Assembly (NCBI RefSeq): GCF_016724845.1
Contig: NZ_CP068082.1
Span: forward strand, 2,728,001 to 2,792,000
Direction: 5' to 3'
DNA length: 64,000 nucleotides
Source of the DNA: Sphingobacterium spiritivorum
GTDB lineage: Bacteria; Bacteroidota; Bacteroidia; Sphingobacteriales; Sphingobacteriaceae
This document shows, piece by piece, positions 17,217-25,378 of the stretch. Both the position numbers and the translations under genes were made by a program. The notes under the pieces were generated by a model. That model searched no databases, had not been told where the DNA came from, and was given only the letters and a program-made list of their open reading frames with translations. Numbering within the stretch: position 1 is the stretch's first letter; every line of letters begins with the position of its first letter.

Positions 17217-19217
17217 ATGACATTTCAGGAAGAGATCTTACAAGGTATTCCAGCGGAATTGCCGGTAGAAAGAAGTCGAGATCATAAAGTGAGCCATGCG
17301 CCAAAGCGTAAGGATATATTGAATAGGGAAGAGAAGAAACTCGCTTTGCGGAATGCATTGCGCTATTTTCCAAAAGAATGGCACGCTGTACTGGGGAAGG
17401 AGTTTTTGGAAGAACTTGAACAGTACGGACGTATTTATATGTATCGTTTTATGCCTTCATATGACCTTTATGCAAGGCCTGTAACGGAATATCCTGCTAA
17501 AAGCCGTCATGCGGCAGCTATTATGCTGATGATTCAGAATAATCTGGATCCTGCCGTGGCGCAGCATCCGGAGGAACTGATTACGTACGGGGGCAATGGT
17601 GCTGTGTTTCAGAACTGGGCACAATACAGACTTACTATGCAGTATCTGGCAAATATGGAAGATACGCAGACCTTGCATATGTATAGCGGACATCCGATGG
17701 GTCTTTTCCCTTCCTCCGCTTTTGCTCCGCGTGTCATCGTGACAAATGGTATGATGATACCGAATTATTCTAAACCGGACGATTGGGAACGTTATAATGC
17801 TTTAGGAGTAACGCAATACGGACAGATGACTGCAGGATCTTATATGTATATCGGTCCGCAGGGTATTGTACACGGTACGACGATTACGGTAATGAATGCA
17901 TTGCGTAAAAAGCTGAAAGCAGGCGAAGACACGAAAGGAAAAGTTTTTCTGACATCTGGTTTGGGAGGAATGAGCGGCGCACAGCCAAAGGCCGGAAATA
18001 TTGCACGCTGTATTACAGTATGTGCAGAGGTCAATCCGGATGCTGCTCATAAGCGACATAAACAGGGTTGGGTGGATGAATTATTCGAGGATATTGATAC
18101 ACTTGTCTTACGATTAAAGTCGGCAATAGCCCAACAGGAAGTCGTTTCACTGGCCTACATTGGTAATGTGGTGGATCTTTGGGAACGATTTTATGAAGAA
18201 GAGATTTTTGTGACGGTGGGCAGCGATCAGACTTCTCTGCATAATCCCTGGTCTGGAGGTTATTATCCGGTAGGGCTGCGTTTTGAAGAGGCTAATCGCA
18301 TGCTTGCAGAAGAACCGGAACTCTTTGTCCAAAAGGTAAAAGAGACACTGGTGAGACATGTGGAAGCGATTAATAAGCATACGGCCAGAGGAACGTATTT
18401 CTTTGATTATGGAAATGCCTTTCTTCTGGAATCCGGTCGGGCAGGTGCAGATGTGTTTGCCGCGAATGGTACGGATTTCAGGTATTCTTCGTATGTACAG
18501 GATATTTTGGGGCCTATGTGTTTTGATTATGGCTTCGGGCCATTCAGATGGGTGTGTACCTCGGGGCTTGAAGCTGATCTTCAATTGACGGATCAACTGG
18601 CACTCGAAGTGATGCTTGAATTGCAGGCCGATGCTCCTCAGGAGATCGTGCAGCAGCTGGAAGATAATATTCAGTGGATTAAGGCCGCACAGGCTAATAA
18701 GCTTGTTGTAGGTTCTCAGGCCCGCATATTGTACGCAGATGCGGAAGGAAGGATCCGGATTGCTCAGAAATTTAATGAAGCGGTGAGAACCGGACGGTTG
18801 TCTGCTCCGGTAGTTCTGGGTCGGGATCATCATGATGTGAGTGGTACGGATTCTCCTTACAGAGAGACGAGCAATATCTATGATGGCAGTAAATTTACCG
18901 CCGATATGGCTATACATAATGTGATTGGTGACAGTTTCCGTGGCGCAAGCTGGGTTTCTATTCACAATGGCGGAGGTGTTGGCTGGGGAGAAGTGATCAA
19001 CGGCGGATTCGGAATGGTTCTTGACGGAACTTCTGAGGCTGATGAAAAATTAGTACAGATGTTGTTTTTTGATGTTAATAATGGTATCGCCAGACGTGCC
19101 TGGGCTCGCAATCCGGAAGCAATATCGGCTATAGAACGTGAATTGCAACGTTCCAGACAGCTGCAGGTTACACGAGCTTCATTGGTTGATGATGCTGTTA
19201 TTGATCACTTATTCTAA
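17217..19217 (+). CDS. hutU: Urocanate hydratase, long (Bacteroidota/animal-type) form
   Basis: A 666-residue NAD-dependent enzyme that adds water to urocanate to give 4-imidazolone-5-propionate (second step). The NAD-binding glycine-rich segment GLGGMSGAQPKAG is near residue 245, and RFEEANRML, DQTSLHNPWSGGYYPVG and SIHNGGGVGWGE are family hallmarks. Most proteobacterial and firmicute enzymes have about 550 residues; this one has an extra N-terminal region of about 100 residues and other insertions, as in animal urocanase and other Bacteroidota. It sits 11 nt after hutI. A long open frame on the opposite strand (18147-18965) is a shadow. Confidence 0.96.
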   Translation: MTFQEEILQGIPAELPVERSRDHKVSHAPKRKDILNREEKKLALRNALRYFPKEWHAVLGKEFLEELEQYGRIYMYRFMPSYDLYARPVTEYPAKSRHAAAIMLMIQNNLDPAVAQHPEELITYGGNGAVFQNWAQYRLTMQYLANMEDTQTLHMYSGHPMGLFPSSAFAPRVIVTNGMMIPNYSKPDDWERYNALGVTQYGQMTAGSYMYIGPQGIVHGTTITVMNALRKKLKAGEDTKGKVFLTSGLGGMSGAQPKAGNIARCITVCAEVNPDAAHKRHKQGWVDELFEDIDTLVLRLKSAIAQQEVVSLAYIGNVVDLWERFYEEEIFVTVGSDQTSLHNPWSGGYYPVGLRFEEANRMLAEEPELFVQKVKETLVRHVEAINKHTARGTYFFDYGNAFLLESGRAGADVFAANGTDFRYSSYVQDILGPMCFDYGFGPFRWVCTSGLEADLQLTDQLALEVMLELQADAPQEIVQQLEDNIQWIKAAQANKLVVGSQARILYADAEGRIRIAQKFNEAVRTGRLSAPVVLGRDHHDVSGTDSPYRETSNIYDGSKFTADMAIHNVIGDSFRGASWVSIHNGGGVGWGEVINGGFGMVLDGTSEADEKLVQMLFFDVNNGIARRAWARNPEAISAIERELQRSRQLQVTRASLVDDAVIDHLF

Positions 19218-19229
19218 AGGTCAGGTAGT

Positions 19230-20213
19230 ATGGGACATTTACACATTGAAGATTACGTACCGGGGAATGCCCTTTTGTGGCAGGGGAGGACTGATGGCAC
19301 TGATGATGCTTATCTGCGTTGGTATCAGGTTGTTCAATGTATTGATCTTTCGGGTGAAGTGAAGCTGTCTTCAGGAAGTTATGTCTTGCTGGGATTTTGT
19401 AGTGATGAAGGGGTAAGACGTAATTCAGGCCGGGTGGGTGCTGTGCAGGGACCAAAATCTATCCGGGAAGTGCTGCGCAATCTTCCTGTACATCATGATG
19501 CAGATGTGATCTTGTACGATGGGGGAGATATTCTGTGTACAGAGGGTCGTCTGGAGAAGGCTCAGCGACAGCTCAGTTTAGCGATCCTGCAGGTTTTGGA
19601 ACTTGGTGGTTTTCCGATTGTCCTGGGAGGCGGACATGAAGTCACATACGGACATTTTCAGGCTGTTTATCAATCTGTCGGAGAATTGCAGAAAATTGGT
19701 ATTATTAACTTTGATGCACATTTTGATTTGCGTAAACCTGTAGATGGGGTAGCTACTTCAGGTACGGGCTTCTTTCAGATAGCTGAAGATTTACATAAAC
19801 AAGGTAAACAGCTGCACTATCTGGCACTTGGTATACAGAAAATCAGCAATACAAAGGTTTTGTTTGATACAGCACATGATTTTGGCGCAACTTATATTAC
19901 TGCGGAAGAGATGGGTAACTCGCTCCGGCAGGAACATATACTTGTTCAGTTGGAACAGTTTATTGCAAAAGTAGACTGTATTTATATGACGATTGATCTG
20001 GATGTGTTTGCGGCAGCATATGCTCCTGGAGTAAGTGCTACTGCTTTTTGTGGAGTTTTACCGGATCAGCATTTTTTTAAGCTGTTACATACTATTCTGA
20101 ACAGCGGAAAATTAAGATCCTATGATATTGCTGAACTAAATCCTGTATTTGATGTGGATAACAGGACGGCGAAACTGGCAGCTGATCTGATTTTTAAATC
20201 TGTATCGGGGTAA
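19230..20213 (+). CDS. hutG: Formimidoylglutamase
   Basis: A 327-residue arginase-fold enzyme that hydrolyses N-formimidoyl-L-glutamate to glutamate and formamide, the last step. The bi-metal site is intact: GGGHE, NFDAHFDLR, and the late TIDLDVF in which both Asp residues are present. Formimidoylglutamase is favoured over arginase or agmatinase by the hut context and by GFCSDEGVRRNSGRVGAVQGP near the start. The operon ends here at a strong bidirectional terminator. Confidence 0.93.
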   Translation: MGHLHIEDYVPGNALLWQGRTDGTDDAYLRWYQVVQCIDLSGEVKLSSGSYVLLGFCSDEGVRRNSGRVGAVQGPKSIREVLRNLPVHHDADVILYDGGDILCTEGRLEKAQRQLSLAILQVLELGGFPIVLGGGHEVTYGHFQAVYQSVGELQKIGIINFDAHFDLRKPVDGVATSGTGFFQIAEDLHKQGKQLHYLALGIQKISNTKVLFDTAHDFGATYITAEEMGNSLRQEHILVQLEQFIAKVDCIYMTIDLDVFAAAYAPGVSATAFCGVLPDQHFFKLLHTILNSGKLRSYDIAELNPVFDVDNRTAKLAADLIFKSVSG

Positions 20214-20227
20214 GCAAAAAGGAAGTT

Positions 20228-20275
20228 AGTATAATAGAAAAAGCCACTACATGTAGTGGCTTTTTCTATTATACT
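20228..20275. terminator. 48-bp perfect palindrome, bidirectional terminator between hutG and nrdF
   Basis: All 24 positions of the left arm are complementary to the right arm without an unpaired loop in the DNA. The centre is CACTACATGTAGTG, the G+C-rich part is GCCACTACA, and A5/T5 runs flank it. It serves both convergent operons. Confidence 0.85.
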
Positions 20276-20289
20276 GTTATGTAAAATGG

Positions 20290-21276
20290 TTATACATTTA
20301 CTGTTGCATCCATCTGGAAATCTTCATTCATCAAGTGTACGATTTCAGTTGCTTTCTCGTAGTTCGTTGATTTTTTAGAGAAGAAGTCATGTTGTGTTGT
20401 TTCTGTATTCAAACCATTAAGCACGATCGGGTTGACTTGTTTTACCTCAAAAATCGGATCGAAACCTAAGTTCATCAACGCTTTGTTGCCGTTGTAACGT
20501 ACATATTCTTTCACTTCTGCTGTTAATCCTACAACAGTGTAGATCTCTTCTGTGTATTTCAATTCGTTTTCATAAAGCTCATTCAATAAGGTAAGGAAAC
20601 GGGCTTTAACTTCTTCTTTATTTGGAATACGTCTGAAAATATCCTGGGCAATTAATCCAACGAATACACCGTGGATAGATTCATCTGCAATGATTTTCTT
20701 GATAATATCTGCTGAAGCCACCATCTGACCTTGTCCACATAACCAAAGTGGCAGGAAGAAACCGGAATAGAACAGGAATGATTCCAGTAATACGGACGCT
20801 CCCAGGGCCATGAACAATTCTTCGTCCGTAGGATCTTCTTTATCAATAGAACGGTAGTATTTGTCGATCGTCTGCGCTTTAAACTGCAGGTGCTTATTCT
20901 GCTCTACCCATCCGAATACATCATTGATCTCATTGGTCGTAGATACGGTCGTGAAAATAGTAGAATATGATTTGGCGTGAATCGCTTCCATCATACACAT
21001 ATAAGACAATACAGCTTTATTCTGCAGAGAATCGATATGATCAATGATCTTAGGCATTCCGGTGTGACTTTGTAGTGTATCTAACAATGTCAGTCCGCCT
21101 AATGCTTTTTTGTAACATTCTTTCATATCCCAGCTCAGACCTTTCCAGCTGTCAATATCTTTTGAAGGAATGTATTCGGTATCGATCCAGAACTGTTTTA
21201 TATTCTGCTCCCAGAACATTAATGCATAATCATTGTCCGGGGTATTCCAGTTTACCGCTCTAATTTTTCTGTTCAT
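20290..21276 (-). CDS. nrdF: Class Ib ribonucleotide reductase, beta (radical) subunit
   Basis: A 328-residue ferritin-like subunit that holds the dimetal centre and tyrosyl radical. All expected ligands are present: Asp66, Glu97 and His100 (EAIH), Glu165, Glu199 and His202 (ADESIH), with the radical Tyr104 in AKSY. NrdI next door marks it as class Ib, whose cofactor is usually dimanganese assembled with NrdI-derived oxidant. The C-terminal tail (FQMDATVNV) should dock to NrdE. It is last in nrdH-I-E-F, separated from nrdE by 86 nt that contain a strong stem-loop. Confidence 0.94.
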   Translation of the reverse strand: MNRKIRAVNWNTPDNDYALMFWEQNIKQFWIDTEYIPSKDIDSWKGLSWDMKECYKKALGGLTLLDTLQSHTGMPKIIDHIDSLQNKAVLSYMCMMEAIHAKSYSTIFTTVSTTNEINDVFGWVEQNKHLQFKAQTIDKYYRSIDKEDPTDEELFMALGASVLLESFLFYSGFFLPLWLCGQGQMVASADIIKKIIADESIHGVFVGLIAQDIFRRIPNKEEVKARFLTLLNELYENELKYTEEIYTVVGLTAEVKEYVRYNGNKALMNLGFDPIFEVKQVNPIVLNGLNTETTQHDFFSKKSTNYEKATEIVHLMNEDFQMDATVNV

Positions 21277-21292
21277 GGTGGTATTCGTTAAA

Positions 21293-21336
21293 AGAAGCCG
21301 AATACTAACGACTGGTGTCGTTGATATTCAGCTTCT
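21293..21336 (-). other. Strong intercistronic stem-loop between nrdE and nrdF
   Basis: The arms are AGAAGC-C-GAATA-CT-AACGAC (21293-21312) and GTCGTT-GA-TATTC-A-GCTTCT (21317-21336), around a 4-nt loop. On the minus-strand mRNA two of the three non-Watson-Crick positions become U-G pairs, leaving one C-A mismatch in 20 positions; the plus strand pairs less well. It ends 16 nt before the nrdF start codon, so it could set NrdF translation or protect the nrdF message. Confidence 0.6.
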
Positions 21337-21362
21337 GTATGAGTTAAGTACTTTTTAAACTT

Positions 21363-23468
21363 TTATGCTGAACAAGATACACACTCATCGATAGTAGATT
21401 TGCGTGTACGTGTATAATAAAGGGATTTCAACCCTAATTTATGTGCATAGATATAATATTTTGCCAGATCACGTGTCGAATCTTTCGAGTTCGTGTGAAG
21501 GATAGTAGATACTCCCTGATCAATGTGACGCTGGATAACTGAGATCAGACGCAATACTTTCATCTGGTCCATATCGTATGCCGATTTGAAATAGAAATAG
21601 TTATCGTTTGTCAGGTATGGCATCGGATAGTAGGTTGTACTGTCTCCGTATTCACGTACTTCAATAATATCTACAATCGGCATTACTGATGCAGTTGCGT
21701 TCATAATATATGATGTAGACTGATTCGGTGCGATTGCCAGACGGTAAGCGTGGTATACACCATGTTCTTTGACCTGTTCTTTCAGTTGTGCCCAATCTTC
21801 AATAGTCGGGATATGCATACCTTCGAATAGTTCTTTGACTTTGTCCGACTTAGGCATATAATCTCTGCTCAGGTATTTATCGAAATAAGTACCGTCTGCA
21901 TATGCTGATTTTTCACATCCTACAAATGTTCTCTGACGTTCTTTGGCAATTTCCATAGAAGCTTCCAAAGAGTAGTAGTTCATCATCATAAAGAACGTGT
22001 TGGCAAAATCTAATGCTTCGTCTGATTCGTACATGATAAAGCTTTTTGCCAGGAATCCGTGCAGATTCATTGCTCCCAGACCTACGGAATGTAGCTCGCG
22101 GTTTGCTTTAGCGATGGATGGAACCATTTCGATATCTGTTACATCAGATACTACTGTAAGGGCGCGCATGGCTGTCTTAACTGTTTCTTTGATGCGTTTG
22201 TTGTCCATTACGGTTGCCACGTTCAACGATCCCAGGTTACATGAAATACCATAACGAATGGTATCTTCTTTACCGTAGATGTTAATATCTGAAACTTCTG
22301 ATACCTGCATGATCTCTGTACACAGGTTAGAGAATTTAACTTTACCTAGTCCGTTCAGGGCATGCTCACGATTGGCATTTTCTTTGAAGAAGATATATGG
22401 GTATCCTGATTCTTTTTGTGTTTGTGCAATCTTCACCAGTAAGTGGCGTGCATTGATTTTTTTCTTCTTGATGTTCGGATTGGTAATCAATTCCTCGTAC
22501 ATCAGATCCATATCTAATTCGTCCAGATACTGACCATACTCCTGCATTACGGTATGCGGATAGATCAGGTAAGCTGCTTCGTCTTTTTCAGCCAACTCCA
22601 TAAATTTATCAGGAACAATGATACCGATAGACAGCGATTTGATACGGACTTTTTCGTCAACGTTGATCTTTTTACAATCCAGGAACTCTTCAATATCTGA
22701 GTGGAAGATATTCAGGTATACGGCTCCGGCACCAGGACGTTGTCCTAACTGGTTAGCGTATGAGAACGTGTCTTCCATGATCTTCATGATCGGAAGTACA
22801 CCTCCTGCTCTTCCTTCCACACCTTTGATCGCTTCACCACGAGCCCGGATTTTGGAAATATTGAAAGAGACACCACCACCGATTGATGATAATTTCATTG
22901 CAGAATCTACAGCATAACCGATACCGTTAAGGTTGTCACCGATTTCATCAAGGAAACAGGATACCAGCTCTCCGGAACGTTTTTTACCGGCATTCAGGAA
23001 AGTCGGGGTAGCAGGTTGGTATTCCTGATTGATAAATATCTCGGCATATTCGATTGCTTTAGCGACACCTTCCTCACGTGCTAAGAACAGCGCCACCGCC
23101 ACTACGCGGTCTTCGTAACGCTCCAGGAATTTTTCACCTGAATCATCACGCAGTGCATAACTCTGAAAGAATTTGAATGCACTCATGAAGGACTGAAAGC
23201 GGAATTTCTTAGCGTACACAAAATTAAACACCTCTTCCATTTGTTCGAATGTGAACCATTCGTAAAAGTTGATGTAATAATTCTGTTCAATCAGATAATC
23301 AATCTTCTCTTTCAATGTATAGAAGAATACCGTATTCTTGTTTACATATTCCAAGAAATAGGCGCGTACAGCTTCTTTGTCTTTGTGTAAGCTATACTCG
23401 TCATCATGTTTGATCATGATTTCATTATTAAGCAATATCCAGCTTTTTGCTACCTCGTTCGCTATCAT
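21363..23468 (-). CDS. nrdE: Class Ib ribonucleotide reductase, alpha (catalytic) subunit
   Basis: A 701-residue catalytic subunit that reduces ribonucleoside diphosphates to deoxy forms. Cys171 (SGELVSCFLDE) and the later RYGISCNLGSLN cysteine form the redox pair. KFSNLCTEIM holds the catalytic Asn, thiyl Cys and Glu. The radical-relay tyrosine pair is in LKSLYYTRT, and the C-terminal tail has Cys696 and Cys699 for re-reduction. No N-terminal ATP-cone is present, as usual for NrdE. The chosen start overlaps nrdI by 41 nt; a later ATG at 23417 would remove the overlap but would cut the conserved LNNEIM segment. Confidence 0.95.
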   Translation of the reverse strand: MIANEVAKSWILLNNEIMIKHDDEYSLHKDKEAVRAYFLEYVNKNTVFFYTLKEKIDYLIEQNYYINFYEWFTFEQMEEVFNFVYAKKFRFQSFMSAFKFFQSYALRDDSGEKFLERYEDRVVAVALFLAREEGVAKAIEYAEIFINQEYQPATPTFLNAGKKRSGELVSCFLDEIGDNLNGIGYAVDSAMKLSSIGGGVSFNISKIRARGEAIKGVEGRAGGVLPIMKIMEDTFSYANQLGQRPGAGAVYLNIFHSDIEEFLDCKKINVDEKVRIKSLSIGIIVPDKFMELAEKDEAAYLIYPHTVMQEYGQYLDELDMDLMYEELITNPNIKKKKINARHLLVKIAQTQKESGYPYIFFKENANREHALNGLGKVKFSNLCTEIMQVSEVSDINIYGKEDTIRYGISCNLGSLNVATVMDNKRIKETVKTAMRALTVVSDVTDIEMVPSIAKANRELHSVGLGAMNLHGFLAKSFIMYESDEALDFANTFFMMMNYYSLEASMEIAKERQRTFVGCEKSAYADGTYFDKYLSRDYMPKSDKVKELFEGMHIPTIEDWAQLKEQVKEHGVYHAYRLAIAPNQSTSYIMNATASVMPIVDIIEVREYGDSTTYYPMPYLTNDNYFYFKSAYDMDQMKVLRLISVIQRHIDQGVSTILHTNSKDSTRDLAKYYIYAHKLGLKSLYYTRTRKSTIDECVSCSA

Positions 23469-23835
23469 AGTTATGATTCTTTATGATGTCAATAAATTGA
23501 TTAATATCTTCCATCGTTCCTGACAATTCAAATTTGAATGCCAGAGGGATGTCAAAGTCTGCAGCTATTTTGTCTGCTGCCAGACCGAAATTTCTACCCC
23601 AATTGCGGTTTCCGCTAGATGTAACGGAGCTGATCATTGCAGATGCTCTTTTCATAAATAACAGCGTCTGCTCCGGGACTTGTCCGAAATTGGTGGTAAA
23701 CGTGACCAGATGACCGGGTTCTGTTACTTCCAGATCTTCTGTGATCTTATGTCCCTGCCAACCGGTGATCTGGGTGAGCTTGTCCATAAAACGTTGCACG
23801 TTGCCGGTTTTAGAGTCGTAGTAGATGTGTACCAT
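23428..23835 (-). CDS. nrdI: NrdI flavodoxin-like protein
   Basis: A 135-residue flavodoxin-like protein that supplies the superoxide-level oxidant for assembling the NrdF Mn-tyrosyl radical centre. The phosphate-binding start YYDSKTGNVQRF and the flavin-loop SSGNRNWGRNFG are both diagnostic. Length matches the family. It overlaps nrdE by 41 nt and follows the thioredoxin-like gene by 31 nt. Its presence is what distinguishes this operon from class Ia. Confidence 0.93.
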   Translation of the reverse strand: MVHIYYDSKTGNVQRFMDKLTQITGWQGHKITEDLEVTEPGHLVTFTTNFGQVPEQTLLFMKRASAMISSVTSSGNRNWGRNFGLAADKIAADFDIPLAFKFELSGTMEDINQFIDIIKNHNYDSERGSKKLDIA

Positions 23836-23866
23836 AGCAGTATGTGGTTTAGATGATACCTGCTAT

Positions 23867-24100
23867 TTACTGTGCAATAGACGCTAATTCTTCCGGCTTA
23901 AATCCAATGATACGGCTTTTGATCTCTTCGTCTTCCAATACGATGACGGTAGGAACAGTACGAACTTTAAACTTGACCGCTAACTCAGGCTGATCAAAAG
24001 GATTGATAGTCTCGTACTGAATACCTTTCTGATCGAGGTATGCCGATACTTGTGCACATGGTGCACAGTCATTTTTTTCAAATTTGATGATTCTTGCCAT
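23867..24100 (-). CDS. nrdH: Thioredoxin/glutaredoxin-like NrdH-type redoxin
   Basis: A 77-residue single-domain redoxin with the active site CAPC (Cys12, Cys15), cis-proline in RTVPTVIV, and the small size of NrdH. In other bacteria NrdH carries electrons to NrdE. The active site differs from the common NrdH CxQC pattern and is closer to thioredoxin, so calling it NrdH rests mainly on size and on being first in the nrd operon. Confidence 0.8.
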   Translation of the reverse strand: MARIIKFEKNDCAPCAQVSAYLDQKGIQYETINPFDQPELAVKFKVRTVPTVIVLEDEEIKSRIIGFKPEELASIAQ

Positions 24101-24635
24101 GATATTAAAGTTAAAAGCCAGACATTCACTTCAGGTGATAAGTTAGTGTCTGAAGATGATGAAAACGTATAGTCAGGAGGGTATTTCCTCTTGACCTGAA
24201 CAAATATCAACTATTTTAAATAGGAGGGGTAATGATACTTTTCCACACTAGATCAAAACAAACTGCATAAACTGCGTTCCTGTGTTTGTTTTTTGTAGTA
24301 ACCGTTTGTTTTTCAGTGTATATAGAGAATGTGGATAACTTTAAAATTAATTTTGTGGAGTAATTTCTACAGCTAAAACTTGTAAAAATTGATGACAAAA
24401 TATAGACAAAAAAACGCAGTTAGAATTCGGTTTTTTGCTCTTTTTTTTGAATACTAAATTTAAGATGAGATTTGCAATACTTTTATTCAGAAAAGTACTT
24501 TTTTGATAATTTTTACCGATGATCTGGAAAGTTTCCTGACGAGTGCGAAATAAAAGTACGGAAGAGAAGAAAAGGAGTAACAGACAAAAATTCCATTAAG
24601 ATTTTTTGTCTGTTACTTTTATGAGGCAAGTCAGA
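24101..24635. promoter_or_regulatory. 535-bp intergenic region upstream of nrdHIEF
   Basis: This A+T-rich gap between nrdH and the DUF2911 gene must hold the nrd promoter, reading left. Visible items are an imperfect hairpin near the nrdH start (CAGACA about 24119, TGTCTG about 24147), two TTTGTTTTT-containing repeats about 20 bp apart (24285-24316), AACTGCGTT at 24270-24278 with its complement AACGCAGTT at 24413-24421, and AAAAGTACTTTT at 24491-24502. No convincing NrdR box pair, Bacteroidota promoter match or gene was found. The terminator of the next gene lies at 24576-24620. Confidence 0.4.
24576..24620 (-). terminator. Terminator downstream of the DUF2911 gene
   Basis: AGTAACAGACAAAAA (24576-24590) pairs with TTTTTGTCTGTTACT (24603-24617) across a 12-nt loop. 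On the minus strand the hairpin sits 18 nt after the stop codon and is followed by CCTTTTCTTC. Confidence 0.75.
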
Positions 24636-25154
24636 TTATTTGACGGCTTTTACTGTAAACGGAACTGCATGTTCGCCCCAGATTAACTGTACTTTGCCGG
24701 ATTTATCTGCGCTGATCTTAAACTGTTCCTGTGCGGTGTCTGCTGCAGTAGGCGTCACATCTACGCGCAGTGCATCTTCGCTCTGTTCATATTTAGTACC
24801 CCACTGATTCCAGGTTTTGTTAAAGATCAGTGTGATCTGTTGTTCACCAGGAATGCTGTAAAGGCTGTATTTTCCGGCAGGAAGTTCCTGACCTTCTATG
24901 GATACATCTTTATTGATTTCGAATGTGGTGGCTTCATTGGCTCCTGTACGCCATACTTTGCCTATGGGTGCTACATCAACACCGATCTGACGACCTTTCA
25001 GCGAAGGCCGACTGTAATTAACAGCTATTGTAACGCCGTCGTCTGTCGTGATTCTGACACTGTCCGGAGGACTCGGACGTTTGCTCTTGTCTGTCTGCCC
25101 GAATGCTGTCGCACTGAGTAATACGAAGAATAATAAGATTGCTTGTGTTTTCAT
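24636..25154 (-). CDS. DUF2911 domain secreted protein
   Basis: A 172-residue protein with a cleavable signal peptide (KTQAILLFFVLLSATAFGQ). The DUF2911 hallmarks are YSRPSLKGRQIG followed by PIGKVWRTGANEATTFEINKDV (about 53-91), then LPAGKYSLYSIPG and WNQWGTKY. The family is common in Bacteroidota, is exported, and has no known function; it is predicted to be a beta-sandwich. The gene is monocistronic, between the nrd upstream region and the ilvA terminator. Confidence 0.9.
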   Translation of the reverse strand: MKTQAILLFFVLLSATAFGQTDKSKRPSPPDSVRITTDDGVTIAVNYSRPSLKGRQIGVDVAPIGKVWRTGANEATTFEINKDVSIEGQELPAGKYSLYSIPGEQQITLIFNKTWNQWGTKYEQSEDALRVDVTPTAADTAQEQFKISADKSGKVQLIWGEHAVPFTVKAVK

Positions 25155-25322
25155 AGTGTTCTAATATACAGTTTGATAGGTTGAAGTTAAGAAAATATTT
25201 TTAAGATCAGATCATTAAGTTTTTGTGTACAGGGAAAGGCGTATTCTTGTAATATTTAGTTTTGTTCAATCAGCGTATCAGTATGTGATAATGTGCAAAA
25301 AATAGCAAGTTAAATAAAACAA

Positions 25323-25349
25323 AGAAGCCCTGCATATGGCTGGGCTTCT
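25323..25349 (-). terminator. Terminator at the end of the ilv-leu operon
   Basis: AGAAGCCC (25323-25330) pairs with GGGCTTCT (25342-25349). Read on the minus strand it follows the ilvA stop by about 30 nt and is followed by TTTGTTTTATTT. Confidence 0.75.
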
Positions 25350-25378
25350 GTATTGAATAGCGGAATGTCTGTAGTTGA

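Noticed and set aside
18147..18965. Long minus-strand frame (272 codons) inside hutU
   Set aside because: It is a shadow of the hutU codons. It has an irregular composition, no start context and no similarity.
24101..24635. NrdR box pair upstream of nrdH
   Set aside because: Only loose matches around GTGTATATAGAG were found, with no second box at the expected spacing.
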